Below, in pieces: positions 27,403 to 34,875 of a stretch of DNA of 64,000 nucleotides. The position numbers were made by a program, and so were the translations under genes. Each line of letters begins with the position of its first letter. Position 1 is the first letter of the stretch. Below the pieces are notes generated by a model. It saw only the letters and a list, made by a program, of their open reading frames with translations. It was not told where the DNA came from and ran no database searches. The stretch lies in contig JACKOB010000005.1 in the NCBI GenBank assembly GCA_024234575.1, forward strand, positions 1 through 64,000, given 5' to 3'. The DNA is from Hahellaceae bacterium. GTDB lineage: Bacteria > Pseudomonadota > Gammaproteobacteria > Pseudomonadales > Oleiphilaceae.

Positions 27403-27714
27403 ATGATTAACAAAGCTTTAAAGCTCATTAGGCAGTTTCACGATCTGAAACAAGTAGAGCTTGCATCTAAACTAGAAATTTCAAAATCTTACTTATCTGA
27501 AATCGAATCAGGGAAGAAACCTGTTAGTTTTGAGATGCTTGAGAAATATTCAAATGAGTTCGATATCCCGATATCATCTCTAGTATTTTTCTCCGAGTCT
27601 CTCTCTTCAAAAAAAGGAATCTCCGAAAAGTTCCGTGCTGTTTTTTCAGGGAAAGTCTTAGACATGATGGAATGGTTGATTGATCGAGATGAGCAAAAGA
27701 AAGCGAAAGCTTAA
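27403..27714 (+). CDS. XRE-family HTH protein of the retron locus
   Basis: 103 aa. A Cro/CI-type helix-turn-helix occupies residues 5-60 (IRQFHDLKQVELASKLEISKS, YLSEIESGKKPVSFEMLEKYS). The C-terminal part (GKVLDMMEWLIDRDEQKK) is helical. The gene overlaps the reverse transcriptase start by 26 bp, so the two are translationally coupled. HTH proteins accompany some retron types, where they may act as repressor or antitoxin-like control of the effector. No enzymatic motif is seen. Confidence 0.8.
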   Translation: MINKALKLIRQFHDLKQVELASKLEISKSYLSEIESGKKPVSFEMLEKYSNEFDIPISSLVFFSESLSSKKGISEKFRAVFSGKVLDMMEWLIDRDEQKKAKA

Positions 27715-28651
27715 GATTCAAACAAACAATAAACAGTATTCCCTTTCAGATTCATGCTTCTATAAATTGCAAAGCAAATACAAACTAGCAAAACTACTCA
27801 AGTCCAACCCTGTTGAATTAAAGCAATTAACAAACGATAGCAACTATAACTGTTATACAGATTCTTCCGGCGGTAAGGCGCGAGACATAGAACAGCCGTA
27901 TGCGCCACTTGATAAAGTCCAAACCCGCATTGCCAGCTTGATTTGCCGTGTCGAGCAACCGGACTATATTCACTCAGGAATAAAAAACCGATCACACGTA
28001 ACAAATGCAAAAGTTCACGTCGGTAATCATCCGGTACTGACATCAGACATTCAGTCTTTTTACCCCAATACTTCTCGGAAAATGGTGTTTAACTTTTTCA
28101 ATCGAGTATTGCTCTGTTCGCCAGACGTTTCAAACTTGTTAGCAGATCTCTGCATTGTCAAAGGGCATATACCAACTGGTAGCCGCATCAGTATGCCGCT
28201 AGCCTTTTGGGCTAATAAGCCGATGTTTGACTCTTTGTATGCAATATCGAGAAAAAGAAACATAAATTTCACGGTTTTTGTCGATGACGTTGCTTTTTCT
28301 GGAAATGCTATCGACCCCCAGTTCATTCATACCGTTAAAAGTATTATTGAAAGCCATGGACATTTAGCCCACCCTAGGAAGACTAAGTTTTATCCCGCTG
28401 GAAAAACTAAAGTGATTACAGGTGTCGCAGTTGATGACAACAAGACTCTTGTTACCAACAAACATCACAAAAATATCTATCAAGATTTAGTTCAATACGT
28501 CGCTATGGACATGGTAGGACTCAGCCTTCCTGAGTTAAATAGTCGCCTTATAGGTAAAGTTAGTGCTCAGTCACTTATCGATAAACGATTTAAAGATAAA
28601 GCCAGAACACTAAAAGACAGTATGAAAAAGCAAACCAAACAGCTCCTTTAA
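27689..28651 (+). CDS. Retron-type reverse transcriptase
   Basis: 320 aa from ATG 27689. Retron hallmarks are present: NAKVH (the NAxxH motif) followed by LTSDIQSFYPN with the first catalytic Asp, PTGSRISMPLAFWAN, the active-site box FVDDVAFSG (about residue 196) in place of the usual YADD, then HPRKTKFYP and KVITGVAV, the VTG-type motif in the thumb. There is no nuclease or other fused domain. The enzyme would make msDNA from the upstream structured RNA. The Phe-Val before the two aspartates is an unusual substitution. Confidence 0.85.
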   Translation: MSKRKRKLKIQTNNKQYSLSDSCFYKLQSKYKLAKLLKSNPVELKQLTNDSNYNCYTDSSGGKARDIEQPYAPLDKVQTRIASLICRVEQPDYIHSGIKNRSHVTNAKVHVGNHPVLTSDIQSFYPNTSRKMVFNFFNRVLLCSPDVSNLLADLCIVKGHIPTGSRISMPLAFWANKPMFDSLYAISRKRNINFTVFVDDVAFSGNAIDPQFIHTVKSIIESHGHLAHPRKTKFYPAGKTKVITGVAVDDNKTLVTNKHHKNIYQDLVQYVAMDMVGLSLPELNSRLIGKVSAQSLIDKRFKDKARTLKDSMKKQTKQLL

Positions 28652-28691
28652 CAACAACGTCATTAAACTCGAAAGCAGGGAATAAACTGTT

Positions 28692-29207
28692 ATGGATAGT
28701 AGCGATATTAATGTATTTGCATACCTAATCAACGCTTCAATAGTGTTTCTCTTATTACTGGCAGTAATGGGTTTGATGCAAAAACTGTCATCGATCTTCA
28801 TGGCAGTTCTTGCGTATCCAGTTTATTTAGCTTTATACGCCTTTGAAATTCCTGCTAGCCGTAAGGATCTAAATCAACGTCGAGTTTTATCTTTGAATCT
28901 TCCTTCTAGCAACCCAAAACGGACTGCAATGAATTTTCTAGCATCTTTAGTAGTATTTTGCTCCCTTCCTAACCTGATAACACTCTACAGCCTTTTAAAT
29001 GCCGAAATGCAATATCAATCAAGACTGCTTCTGAAGCTATTTTTAAGCGACAGCTCGTTTCAGCTATGGAGTAATTCTTTTGCTTTATTATTCATTGCCG
29101 GTATCTATTGGATTAGCTATAGATCTGAAATAGACCCGAGACCGGCTTTTGAGAAGATCGAAGGGCTCTCGATACCGTCTCTTTGGAAAGACGCGCTTAA
29201 GGTATAG
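28692..29207 (+). CDS. Multi-pass membrane protein, probable retron effector
   Basis: 171 aa with up to four membrane helices: INASIVFLLLLAVMGLM, SIFMAVLAYPVYLALYAF, NFLASLVVFCSLPNLITLY and FALLFIAGIYWISY. The loop between helices 2 and 3 is basic (SRKDLNQRR). It is 40 bp after the reverse transcriptase on the same strand. Membrane-protein effectors that kill the infected cell are known for several retrons, so this is the likely toxin of the locus. That role is inferred from position and topology only. Confidence 0.6.
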   Translation: MDSSDINVFAYLINASIVFLLLLAVMGLMQKLSSIFMAVLAYPVYLALYAFEIPASRKDLNQRRVLSLNLPSSNPKRTAMNFLASLVVFCSLPNLITLYSLLNAEMQYQSRLLLKLFLSDSSFQLWSNSFALLFIAGIYWISYRSEIDPRPAFEKIEGLSIPSLWKDALKV

Positions 29208-29333
29208 TCTTGTGATTTAGGAAACAGGTATGCTATAAAAAACCTGTTGCAGAAAATAATGTTGGCACATTTGTTGGCACTTCAAAACATGAAAAAACTG
29301 AACACCTTTAGAATCAATACCTTAGAAGGCGAA

Positions 29334-29356
29334 TTCGAATCCGGCCCCCGCTACCA
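29334..29356 (+). other. attR: duplicated tRNA 3' end marking the right boundary of the island
   Basis: From the T-loop TTCGAAT the sequence continues with a T-stem strand CCGGC, a 7-base acceptor strand CCCCGCT, discriminator A and CCA, which is the exact layout of a tRNA 3' end. The bases 5' of the T-loop (GGCGAA) do not pair with CCGGC, so no tRNA is present here. Islands that integrate into tRNA genes leave such a fragment at the far end, and the intact tRNA should be to the left of this window. A strong terminator follows directly, as after a real tRNA gene. Confidence 0.7.
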
Positions 29357-29363
29357 ACAAAGT

Positions 29364-29399
29364 AAAGGCAGATCAATACATTATTGATCTGCCTTTTTT
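29364..29399 (+). terminator. Rho-independent terminator after the tRNA fragment
   Basis: A 15-bp perfect stem beginning AAAGGCAGATCAATA, a 3-base loop CAT and its complement, ending in a run of T. Placed 8 bp after the CCA of the tRNA-like fragment, it is probably the original terminator of the tRNA gene used as integration target. Confidence 0.85.
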
Positions 29400-29521
29400 G
29401 TTTGTGCCTCAGAAATTTAAGACGCATGCTCTACCAAGGCGTTTCGGTGCCAATCGTTATCTGTCTGGTTAAAATCGTCAGCAAGCGAAAAGATCCTTCT
29501 AGAATACGAATGCAATCTAAA

Positions 29522-29629
29522 TTACCTTCGCCTTTTTGCCCTTATGCCGTAAACAATAATTGGTATAGAGACCACCAAAGCAAAAACTGCCGACATCAAT
29601 ATAAACTGATACGCAGGTAAAACATCCAT
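29522..29629 (-). CDS. Small 35-aa single-span membrane protein
   Basis: ATG at 29629 with a very strong GGAGGAG ribosome site 9 bp upstream. The product is MDVLPAYQFILMSAVF, then ALVVSIPIIVYGIRAKRRR: one hydrophobic helix followed by a basic tail, so it is probably inner membrane with the C-terminus in the cytoplasm. It was found by ribosome site and composition, being shorter than usual gene-calling limits. It lies next to another small membrane gene on the same strand, upstream of rmuC in map order. Confidence 0.6.
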   Translation of the reverse strand: MDVLPAYQFILMSAVFALVVSIPIIVYGIRAKRRR

Positions 29630-29808
29630 CTTTATGCTCCTCCAGGATAAACCCATAGCCTACTCCGCTTTTTTATTCTTTCAAATAGCGCAATAGCAAT
29701 TTGTCCGCCATAACAGCTCGCGTCAACTTTTCTGGTCATCAGCTTATCGATTAACGAGACAAACAAATATCAACTTTAATTATTTGATGCAGAGCACCCC
29801 GTGATTAA

Positions 29809-29997
29809 TTATTTTCGCTTGTCTCTTTTTATCTTTTGGCGTTTTTCATACCAATTATAAAGCCAGGCGCCTAGTCGGTCGGAATTTATATAGAGCAAAA
29901 AGCAAGGGACACCAATCGTCAACAGTGAGATGGCAAGCACACCCAACAATTTCATTTCTATAGATAGATCACTGCCATACGGCCAAAGCGGACTCAT
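29809..29997 (-). CDS. Small membrane protein, 62 aa
   Basis: ATG 29997 is preferred over the one at 30006 because the GGAGA site sits 10 bp before it. One membrane helix (LLGVLAISLLTIGVPCFLLYI) is followed by a Lys/Arg-rich tail (YEKRQKIKRDKRK). No known family is recognised. It is 41 bp downstream of rmuC on the same strand and could be co-transcribed with it. Confidence 0.55.
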   Translation of the reverse strand: MSPLWPYGSDLSIEMKLLGVLAISLLTIGVPCFLLYINSDRLGAWLYNWYEKRQKIKRDKRK

Positions 29998-30037
29998 AAC
30001 AATCATTCTCCGTTAGATACATACGACGATTTTCAGG

Positions 30038-31945
30038 TTACAAAGGTGTTGCTAATCTGCCTGAGGCCTCGCGCTCAGGTTCTCGACGCTCAGCATGCAT
30101 TTCCAGACAAATAGCCTCGAGTTTTTCTGAGGCTATATCAATGTGCCTGGGTTCGAGCACTGGCAGAGACTGAGCAACTTTCGATGACAACTTTTCAAAC
30201 CGCTCGGCTTTACCATAGAGGCCTTGCTTACCAGCTATAGAGGCAACGGTGTCGTTAAATTGGTTTCCGGCAGTCTGCAGGCTAGCGCCCAACTTATTCA
30301 GATGTGCAGCAACCACCCTGACCTTGTTATAAATTTCACCCGCTTTTTCGCTAATTTCGCGCGCCTCCTCATTGCTGCGTTCTGTCACCCACAGATTTGC
30401 CACCGTGCGTAATATTGGCATTAACGTTGTGTAGGACACAGGAATAACCCCTTTGTTGTAACCATACTGGTATAACCCAGTATCTTGTTTCATCGCCTCA
30501 ATATAGGCGGGCTCAATTGGCATAAACATCAATACAAACCCGGGACAGTTCAGCCCCTTTAGATTGCTGTAGTCCTTCTCGGCTAAACGATCAATATGGT
30601 TGCGCACAGCCTTCACATGGGCACCATAGGCCAGTACTGCCGCCTCCTCACTTTCTGCAGACGATGCACGCTCGTAATCCACCAACGATACTTTGCTGTC
30701 GACAACCACTTGTTTGTTACCTGGCAGCTTAATAATAAAATCCGGGCGTTTGCGCTTTCCATCGTTATCAAGCAAAGACTCTTCACGGGTGTAGTGATCG
30801 TTTTCAACCAACCCGGCCAGCTGTAAGGTTTTTTCCAACTGCACCTCTCCCCAACCACCGACGGTTTTTTTGTCTCCCTTTAAGGCCGATGCCAGGTTGT
30901 TTGCCTCCCCGCTCATTTTCATCCCAACATTTAACACCTCACGTATAGACGCAGAAAGATCACTATTGCCTTTAATTGACTGGCTATGAATGTCATTCAC
31001 ACGCAACTGAAAGCCCTCGATTTGTTCACGAAAAGGCTTCAACAGATGCTCTATCGACTGTTGGTTAGCCGCAGAAAATGTCTGACTCTTTTCGGCAAAA
31101 ATACGATTCGACAAGTTTTCGAACTCTTTCACTAACTGCCCCTGTTTTTGTTCATCCCACACCTTAATTTCCTCGATAGACTTTTCTCGGGCTTCCAGGC
31201 GCGAACTGATCTGAGCACACTCAGTTTTAAGATCCGTTTCTACCTGTCTCAATTTCCGCAGCTCGATATCAGATTTATCGATAATTTCTTTGTATTTCGC
31301 GCAGGTCTCATCCCGTTCAGCCAATCGCGACGATAATTGCGCTTTTTCTGTCCTTACCTGCTCAACAGCCTGGCGTAACTGTCGCAACTCGGTATTTTGC
31401 GTATCGATAAGTGTATGGTTTTCAAGCCCCAAGGCCTCTTTTTCAGAAAGCCGTGATCGTAACTCTGCCACGCTGGATTTTTCGTCAGACAAAGCAGACT
31501 GGACGCGAGCCAACTCTCCACTCAACGTTGCGTTTAGCGCTTTATTTCTCTCTTCTGCTTGCAATAAGGTGGTGTTTTGCGATTCGCAGACGGCTAAACG
31601 CTCTTGCGCATCTGATATTGATAGACGCGACCGGTCATAACGCAATTCCAAATCGGCAGACTTTTCTGCCAGCTCTTTTGCATGAGACTCAACTGCCTGC
31701 AAATTACTTAATAGTGAACGATGGTCTAGCTCTAGCGCATGATGTGATGTTTTTGCCGATTCCAATTCAAGGGTGAGCTTGTCTGCTTTGATAAATACGG
31801 CAGATAGCTGGTTTTTTAAGTCCGCAACTATCTCGGTAGCTTGCATTACTTCTTTTTGCTTTAGTCTTTTGGCTACATAAAAGCCCGCCAGCAAAGCCAA
31901 TGAGAAAAGAACGAAAAGGGTAATAAGTGGCAAAGTGTTTTGCAT
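30038..31945 (-). CDS. rmuC: DNA recombination protein RmuC
   Basis: About 635 aa from the methionine of MQNTLPLITLFVLF. A single N-terminal membrane anchor is followed by a long coiled coil (about residues 40-290) and the conserved RmuC domain (GDKKTVGGWGEVQLEKTL, RPDFIIKLPGNKQVVVDSKVSL, NCPGFVLMFMPIEPAYIEA). RmuC limits inversions at short inverted repeats and is usually a chromosomal gene, supporting the idea that the island ended before it. The coiled coil is longer than in the E. coli protein (475 aa). A palindromic operator-like site lies about 70 bp upstream of its start. Confidence 0.9.
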   Translation of the reverse strand: MQNTLPLITLFVLFSLALLAGFYVAKRLKQKEVMQATEIVADLKNQLSAVFIKADKLTLELESAKTSHHALELDHRSLLSNLQAVESHAKELAEKSADLELRYDRSRLSISDAQERLAVCESQNTTLLQAEERNKALNATLSGELARVQSALSDEKSSVAELRSRLSEKEALGLENHTLIDTQNTELRQLRQAVEQVRTEKAQLSSRLAERDETCAKYKEIIDKSDIELRKLRQVETDLKTECAQISSRLEAREKSIEEIKVWDEQKQGQLVKEFENLSNRIFAEKSQTFSAANQQSIEHLLKPFREQIEGFQLRVNDIHSQSIKGNSDLSASIREVLNVGMKMSGEANNLASALKGDKKTVGGWGEVQLEKTLQLAGLVENDHYTREESLLDNDGKRKRPDFIIKLPGNKQVVVDSKVSLVDYERASSAESEEAAVLAYGAHVKAVRNHIDRLAEKDYSNLKGLNCPGFVLMFMPIEPAYIEAMKQDTGLYQYGYNKGVIPVSYTTLMPILRTVANLWVTERSNEEAREISEKAGEIYNKVRVVAAHLNKLGASLQTAGNQFNDTVASIAGKQGLYGKAERFEKLSSKVAQSLPVLEPRHIDIASEKLEAICLEMHAERREPEREASGRLATPL

Positions 31946-32013
31946 GCTGTTTGTGCTCCGCTTGTTTGGTTTCGATGGGGCGCACAATAGCTAAATTTCT
32001 CTTAAATTAGTCT

Positions 32014-32029
32014 TTCACAAACTTGTGAG
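32014..32029. promoter_or_regulatory. Shared CRISPR-regulon palindrome, site A
   Basis: TTCACAAACTTGTGAG: 7-bp arms around AC with one mismatch. It stands between divergent rmuC and the csx16 operon and could serve either. Same motif as sites B to G. Confidence 0.55.
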
Positions 32030-32126
32030 AAGATTTTTTTGTCCGATAAATCTTCGAATCCGTTCATTTTCTGTCGCTTATATAAAGCACAGGTCAACCT
32101 CACCCACGATCCATTCAAATCCTCTC

Positions 32127-32142
32127 CCCACAAGTTTGTGAA
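32127..32142 (+). promoter_or_regulatory. Shared CRISPR-regulon palindrome, site B (csx16 operon)
   Basis: CCCACAAGTTTGTGAA, the same palindrome in the other orientation, 28 bp upstream of a TATAGC -10-like box at 32171 and about 100 bp before the gene at 32244. Sites C and D have the same 28-bp spacing to their -10-like boxes. Confidence 0.6.
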
Positions 32143-32243
32143 ACGCACAATGGCGTGACCGTTTTGGCACTATAGCAATCGTTCGATGGCCGCCGAGCGA
32201 AAGCAAACAAAATCACACCCAAACCAAAAAGGAAGAACAAGTT

Positions 32244-32711
32244 ATGCAATACACAGAAAACCAAACAACCGACACCAACAAAGCAAGAAAGACCTGGGCA
32301 GCCTCTGTACAGAAAGATCTGGAGCGCATCGCGATAACCCATGGATGGCAACTTGCCCCGGTGCGAAGTGTAAACTCTAAAGAATGGGAGCTGACCAAAC
32401 CAGACGCAAGAACCTGGGGGGCACGCACACACGTATACATCTCACGTTTCAGTGGCGTGGCGGTTAATGAATTTCACGTTGTCATTGCGCCAGAGGTGTG
32501 GGAAAACAAAAAGCAGGCCTTGCAGTCGATAGAAGGGGTATTGATAAAAACAAAAACAGCTGAAGACCCCTATTATTACAGCAGTAACTACCGGGGCTTT
32601 GGCAACAAACAACCAGGCGTACACGAGCACTACGGGAAAAAGCTGATTGTATTTAGCGCCTGCATCAGCACAATGGTTGAAATCTTATCTGCACTCAACG
32701 GGGAGGGTTGA
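32244..32711 (+). CDS. Hypothetical protein upstream of csx16
   Basis: 155 aa, starting MQYTENQTTDTNKARKTW. Conserved-looking segments are LERIAITHGWQLAPVRS, ARTHVYISRF and AEDPYYYSSNYRGFGNKQPG, the last Tyr/Gly-rich. There is no signal or membrane segment. It is the first gene after operator site B, with csx16 33 bp downstream, so it is likely part of the CRISPR accessory operon. I do not recognise the family. An RNA- or nucleotide-binding role would fit the company it keeps but is not shown. Confidence 0.55.
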   Translation: MQYTENQTTDTNKARKTWAASVQKDLERIAITHGWQLAPVRSVNSKEWELTKPDARTWGARTHVYISRFSGVAVNEFHVVIAPEVWENKKQALQSIEGVLIKTKTAEDPYYYSSNYRGFGNKQPGVHEHYGKKLIVFSACISTMVEILSALNGEG

Positions 32712-32743
32712 GATGCAGAGGCTAGAACAATAGAACATCAGCG

Positions 32744-33103
32744 ATGACAGCACTTACGAAAGAGCCCGCAACCAAGGAGACTACATTGAGCATATGGTTT
32801 GTATCACGCCACCCAGGTGCCATTGCCTGGGTAAAATCACAACCGATTTCTGTGGATAAATTCTGCGAACATCTCGACACAAGCATGATTCAATCCGGTG
32901 ACACTGTCATCGGTAATCTGCCCGTACCGATGGGTGCAGAAATTATCGCCAAGGGCGCCCGTTACATTTACCTCTCTATATCCGTACCGTCAGAACTAAG
33001 AGGCCAAGAATTAAGCGAGACGGATCTCACGCGCCTGGGCGTTTCTCTGCATGACGTAAAAATCACCCTGGGCGAAAGCCTTGACGCTGTGGAAATAAAT
33101 TAA
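32744..33103 (+). CDS. csx16: CRISPR-associated protein Csx16 (VVA1548 family)
   Basis: 119 aa. The family core is clear: IWFVSRHPGAIAWVKSQ, HLDTSMIQSGDTVIGNLPVPMGAEI, ARYIYLSISVPSELRGQEL. Csx16 proteins accompany type III CRISPR systems; recent work groups them with ring nucleases that remove cyclic oligoadenylate signals (established for the family in general, not shown here). Its presence implies a cOA-signalling type III effector somewhere in the genome, yet none is in this window. An orphan CRISPR repeat lies 90 bp downstream. Confidence 0.85.
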   Translation: MTALTKEPATKETTLSIWFVSRHPGAIAWVKSQPISVDKFCEHLDTSMIQSGDTVIGNLPVPMGAEIIAKGARYIYLSISVPSELRGQELSETDLTRLGVSLHDVKITLGESLDAVEIN

Positions 33104-33192
33104 GCGGCACCCGAATAAGACAGCTCTTAGGTGAGTTTTAGCCAACCAGTTGAAGACCGGGGCGGTGTATCGCCCCCCCCCCATTTCTGTAA

Positions 33193-33229
33193 GTCTTAAT
33201 CCCCTATCAGCGGGGCAACTTCTTCAAAC
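33193..33229 (-). CRISPR. Orphan CRISPR repeat, severed trailer end of array 1
   Basis: A 37-bp copy of the array 1 repeat with one mismatch (TATCAG for TATAAG), 6.6 kb left of the array. On its left (33130-33190) is a segment GAAGACCGGGGCGGTG followed by a C-run that resembles the GAAGACCGGGGCAGTG part of the 124-bp tandem unit at 49777-50396. The region between it and array 1 holds toxin-antitoxin cassettes, IS21 and IS66, so the array has been split by insertions. The mutated repeat at the far end fits a trailer end. Confidence 0.8.
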
Positions 33230-33425
33230 AGTAATAAATAATTATTCTCTTTATGAAGTAATAAATGGCGGATCACCGCGCAGGAAGAAATCCATAACTC
33301 CCTGAATCTTATGGATCTCCGCCTACACGGAGATGACAAAACAGGACTTAATCAGAGGTCCGCTTGATTGCCTTGTTATGGGGTAGTACCATAAAATACC
33401 ATTTAATAATATAGAAGGTAATTTC
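33230..33425. other. Non-coding segment before parD, possible attC remnant
   Basis: No ORF. Contains an ATCCATA/TATGGAT stem near 33291-33318 and ends with CCTTGTTATGG (near 33371), similar to the R'-side of the attC sites annotated further right. It may be the start of the ParDE cassette. A TATA-rich stretch (33385-33415) with a weak AGAAGG ribosome site precedes parD. Confidence 0.4.
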
Positions 33426-33665
33426 ATGCCAAAAAATACCAGTATGACTCTAGGTGAGCACTTTGATAGATTTATTGCCAGCCAAATTAATGAAGGCCGC
33501 TTTGCCTCTGCAAGCGAAGTTGTACGCGCAGCTCTTAGAATGTTTGAAGATAACGAAAGAAAAATAGCCGTTCTTAGAAAACTGCTCGAAGAAGGTGAAC
33601 AAAGCGGTACAGCAGAATACAGCTATGAAAGCCTAATGAATGAAATTGATGAAGAACTTGGTTAA
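33426..33665 (+). CDS. parD: ParD-type antitoxin
   Basis: 79 aa. The ribbon-helix-helix N-terminus (TSMTLGEHFDRFIASQINEGRFASASEVVRAALRMFE) is followed by an acidic tail that would cover the toxin (YESLMNEIDEELG). It overlaps parE by one base, antitoxin first. It would repress its own promoter and neutralise ParE. The pair sits in an integron-type cassette bounded on the right by an attC-like site. Confidence 0.9.
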   Translation: MPKNTSMTLGEHFDRFIASQINEGRFASASEVVRAALRMFEDNERKIAVLRKLLEEGEQSGTAEYSYESLMNEIDEELG

Positions 33666-33967
33666 TGGGTACATTTACACTAACAACCAAAGCTAAAGCC
33701 GATTTGAAATCAATCGCTATTTATACGCAGCGTAAATGGGGTAAACAGCAACGAAATATTTATATACGCCAGTTTGATGATACTTTTCATATGCTGTCAG
33801 AAAACCCAAAAAATGGAACTGAATGCGATTATATTAAGAACGGTTACAGGAAATTTCCAGTTACCAGCCATATTGTTTTTTATCGTAAAACGAGTGAACA
33901 AAATATTGAAATTGTTCGAATCTTACATAAAAGCATGGATGCTCGAGAACGACTTTTACCCCCATAA
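33665..33967 (+). CDS. parE: ParE/RelE-fold toxin
   Basis: 100 aa. ParE-family features are LTTKAKADLKSIAIYTQRKWG, FHMLSENPKNGTEC, YRKFPVTSHIVFYRKT and IEIVRILHKSMDARERL at the C-terminus. ParE toxins inhibit DNA gyrase. The frame is full length and ends at the edge of an attC-like site. Confidence 0.9.
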   Translation: MGTFTLTTKAKADLKSIAIYTQRKWGKQQRNIYIRQFDDTFHMLSENPKNGTECDYIKNGYRKFPVTSHIVFYRKTSEQNIEIVRILHKSMDARERLLPP

Positions 33968-34066
33968 CGCCGGGCTCTTCGGCATGGTGCAGTTGACGGC
34001 TTTTGTGCGGCCCTTTGCAAAAAAGGCGACAGTTTTACGGAATCCGCGTTGAACACCTTGTTAGCT
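33964..34066 (+). other. attC-like integron recombination site A
   Basis: Begins ATAACGCCGGGC right at the parE stop and ends CACCTTGTTAGCT, with imperfect internal dyad. The left R'' box (TAACGCC) and right R' box (GTTAGCT) match sites B to E. The internal stems are less regular than in the others. Confidence 0.55.
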
Positions 34067-34081
34067 GCCCAAGTTTGATAG

Positions 34082-34345
34082 CTATTCATAATGGGTCCAC
34101 ATACGCAGAACTTTAACTGTTTTTTGCTCTTCAATTACTTGATATACCAACCTGTGCTGAATATTAATTCGTCTTGAATATGCGCCCGAAAGGTCGCCAA
34201 CCAATTTTTCGTATGGTGGAGGATTTTGATGCGGATTAACCGACACAATACTCAGTAAGTCTTTAGCTTTATCCTTTAACCCGGAGGATGACAACTTTTT
34301 CGCGTCTTTTTGCGCTTGCTTTGTGTAAACAACTTGCCAGGTCAC
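34082..34345 (-). CDS. yoeB: YoeB-type toxin
   Basis: 87 aa from GTG 34345, which overlaps the antitoxin stop as GTGA; a longer reading to 34366 would overlap further. The family C-terminus is exact in style: YSRRINIQHRLVYQVIEEQK, VKVLRMWTHYE. YoeB is a ribosome-dependent mRNA endonuclease. It pairs with the upstream YefM-like antitoxin and is oriented against the neighbouring cassettes. Confidence 0.9.
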   Translation of the reverse strand: MTWQVVYTKQAQKDAKKLSSSGLKDKAKDLLSIVSVNPHQNPPPYEKLVGDLSGAYSRRINIQHRLVYQVIEEQKTVKVLRMWTHYE

Positions 34346-34584
34346 CAATCCAGCTCCTTGGAGCAAGAATCAACGGACTCTTCCATGCCTTCACGAATAC
34401 TTTCGCGCATTCCTGGTACCGATAACAAGTAAAGGGTTTCTTGTATTGATTCCCAATCTTCTGATGAAATCAAGACTGCACTATTACGTTTACCTGTAAT
34501 CGTAATTGGTTGGTGTGTTTCACTCGTTTGATCGAGTAATCTGTATAAATTTGCTCTTGCTTCGCTTGCAGTCAGTGTATTCAT
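34342..34584 (-). CDS. yefM: YefM/Phd-type antitoxin
   Basis: 80 aa. The N-terminal Phd/YefM domain is MNTLTASEARANLYRLLDQ, HQPITITGKRNSAVLISSEDWESIQETLYLL. The acidic tail (EESVDSCSKELDW) overlaps the toxin start. It autoregulates with YoeB in known systems. The pair follows attC site A, so it is probably the next cassette. Confidence 0.9.
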   Translation of the reverse strand: MNTLTASEARANLYRLLDQTSETHQPITITGKRNSAVLISSEDWESIQETLYLLSVPGMRESIREGMEESVDSCSKELDW

Positions 34585-34875
34585 TATTTATCTCCACTTT
34601 AACAAGCTGTTATCGTACGTTTAAACGTACGCAAACACAAGATTTTTTCAGCTAGCGCCTTATTATGCGTATTTTTCCCAACCGTGAACACCAGTTTTTC
34701 TCTAGCGTGAACACCTAATTTTCTTAACTGTGAACACTGATTTTTGCCTAAGCGTGAACACTTTTTCCGCATGACAAAATTTAGTGTTCACGGTAAGCAA
34801 AAATCCCCATCCCTTCTTGCAGGTCAGTTTTTAACCATTAACCTGCGCTCCTTTGTTTAACCCTCAGGAGCCGTT

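Noticed and set aside
29334..29356. A complete tRNA gene
   Set aside because: Only the T-loop to CCA is present; the 5' side does not pair and no anticodon arm exists upstream.
29384..29620. 78-codon plus-strand ORF after the terminator
   Set aside because: No ribosome site, odd composition, and it is antisense to a better 35-aa gene with a strong ribosome site.
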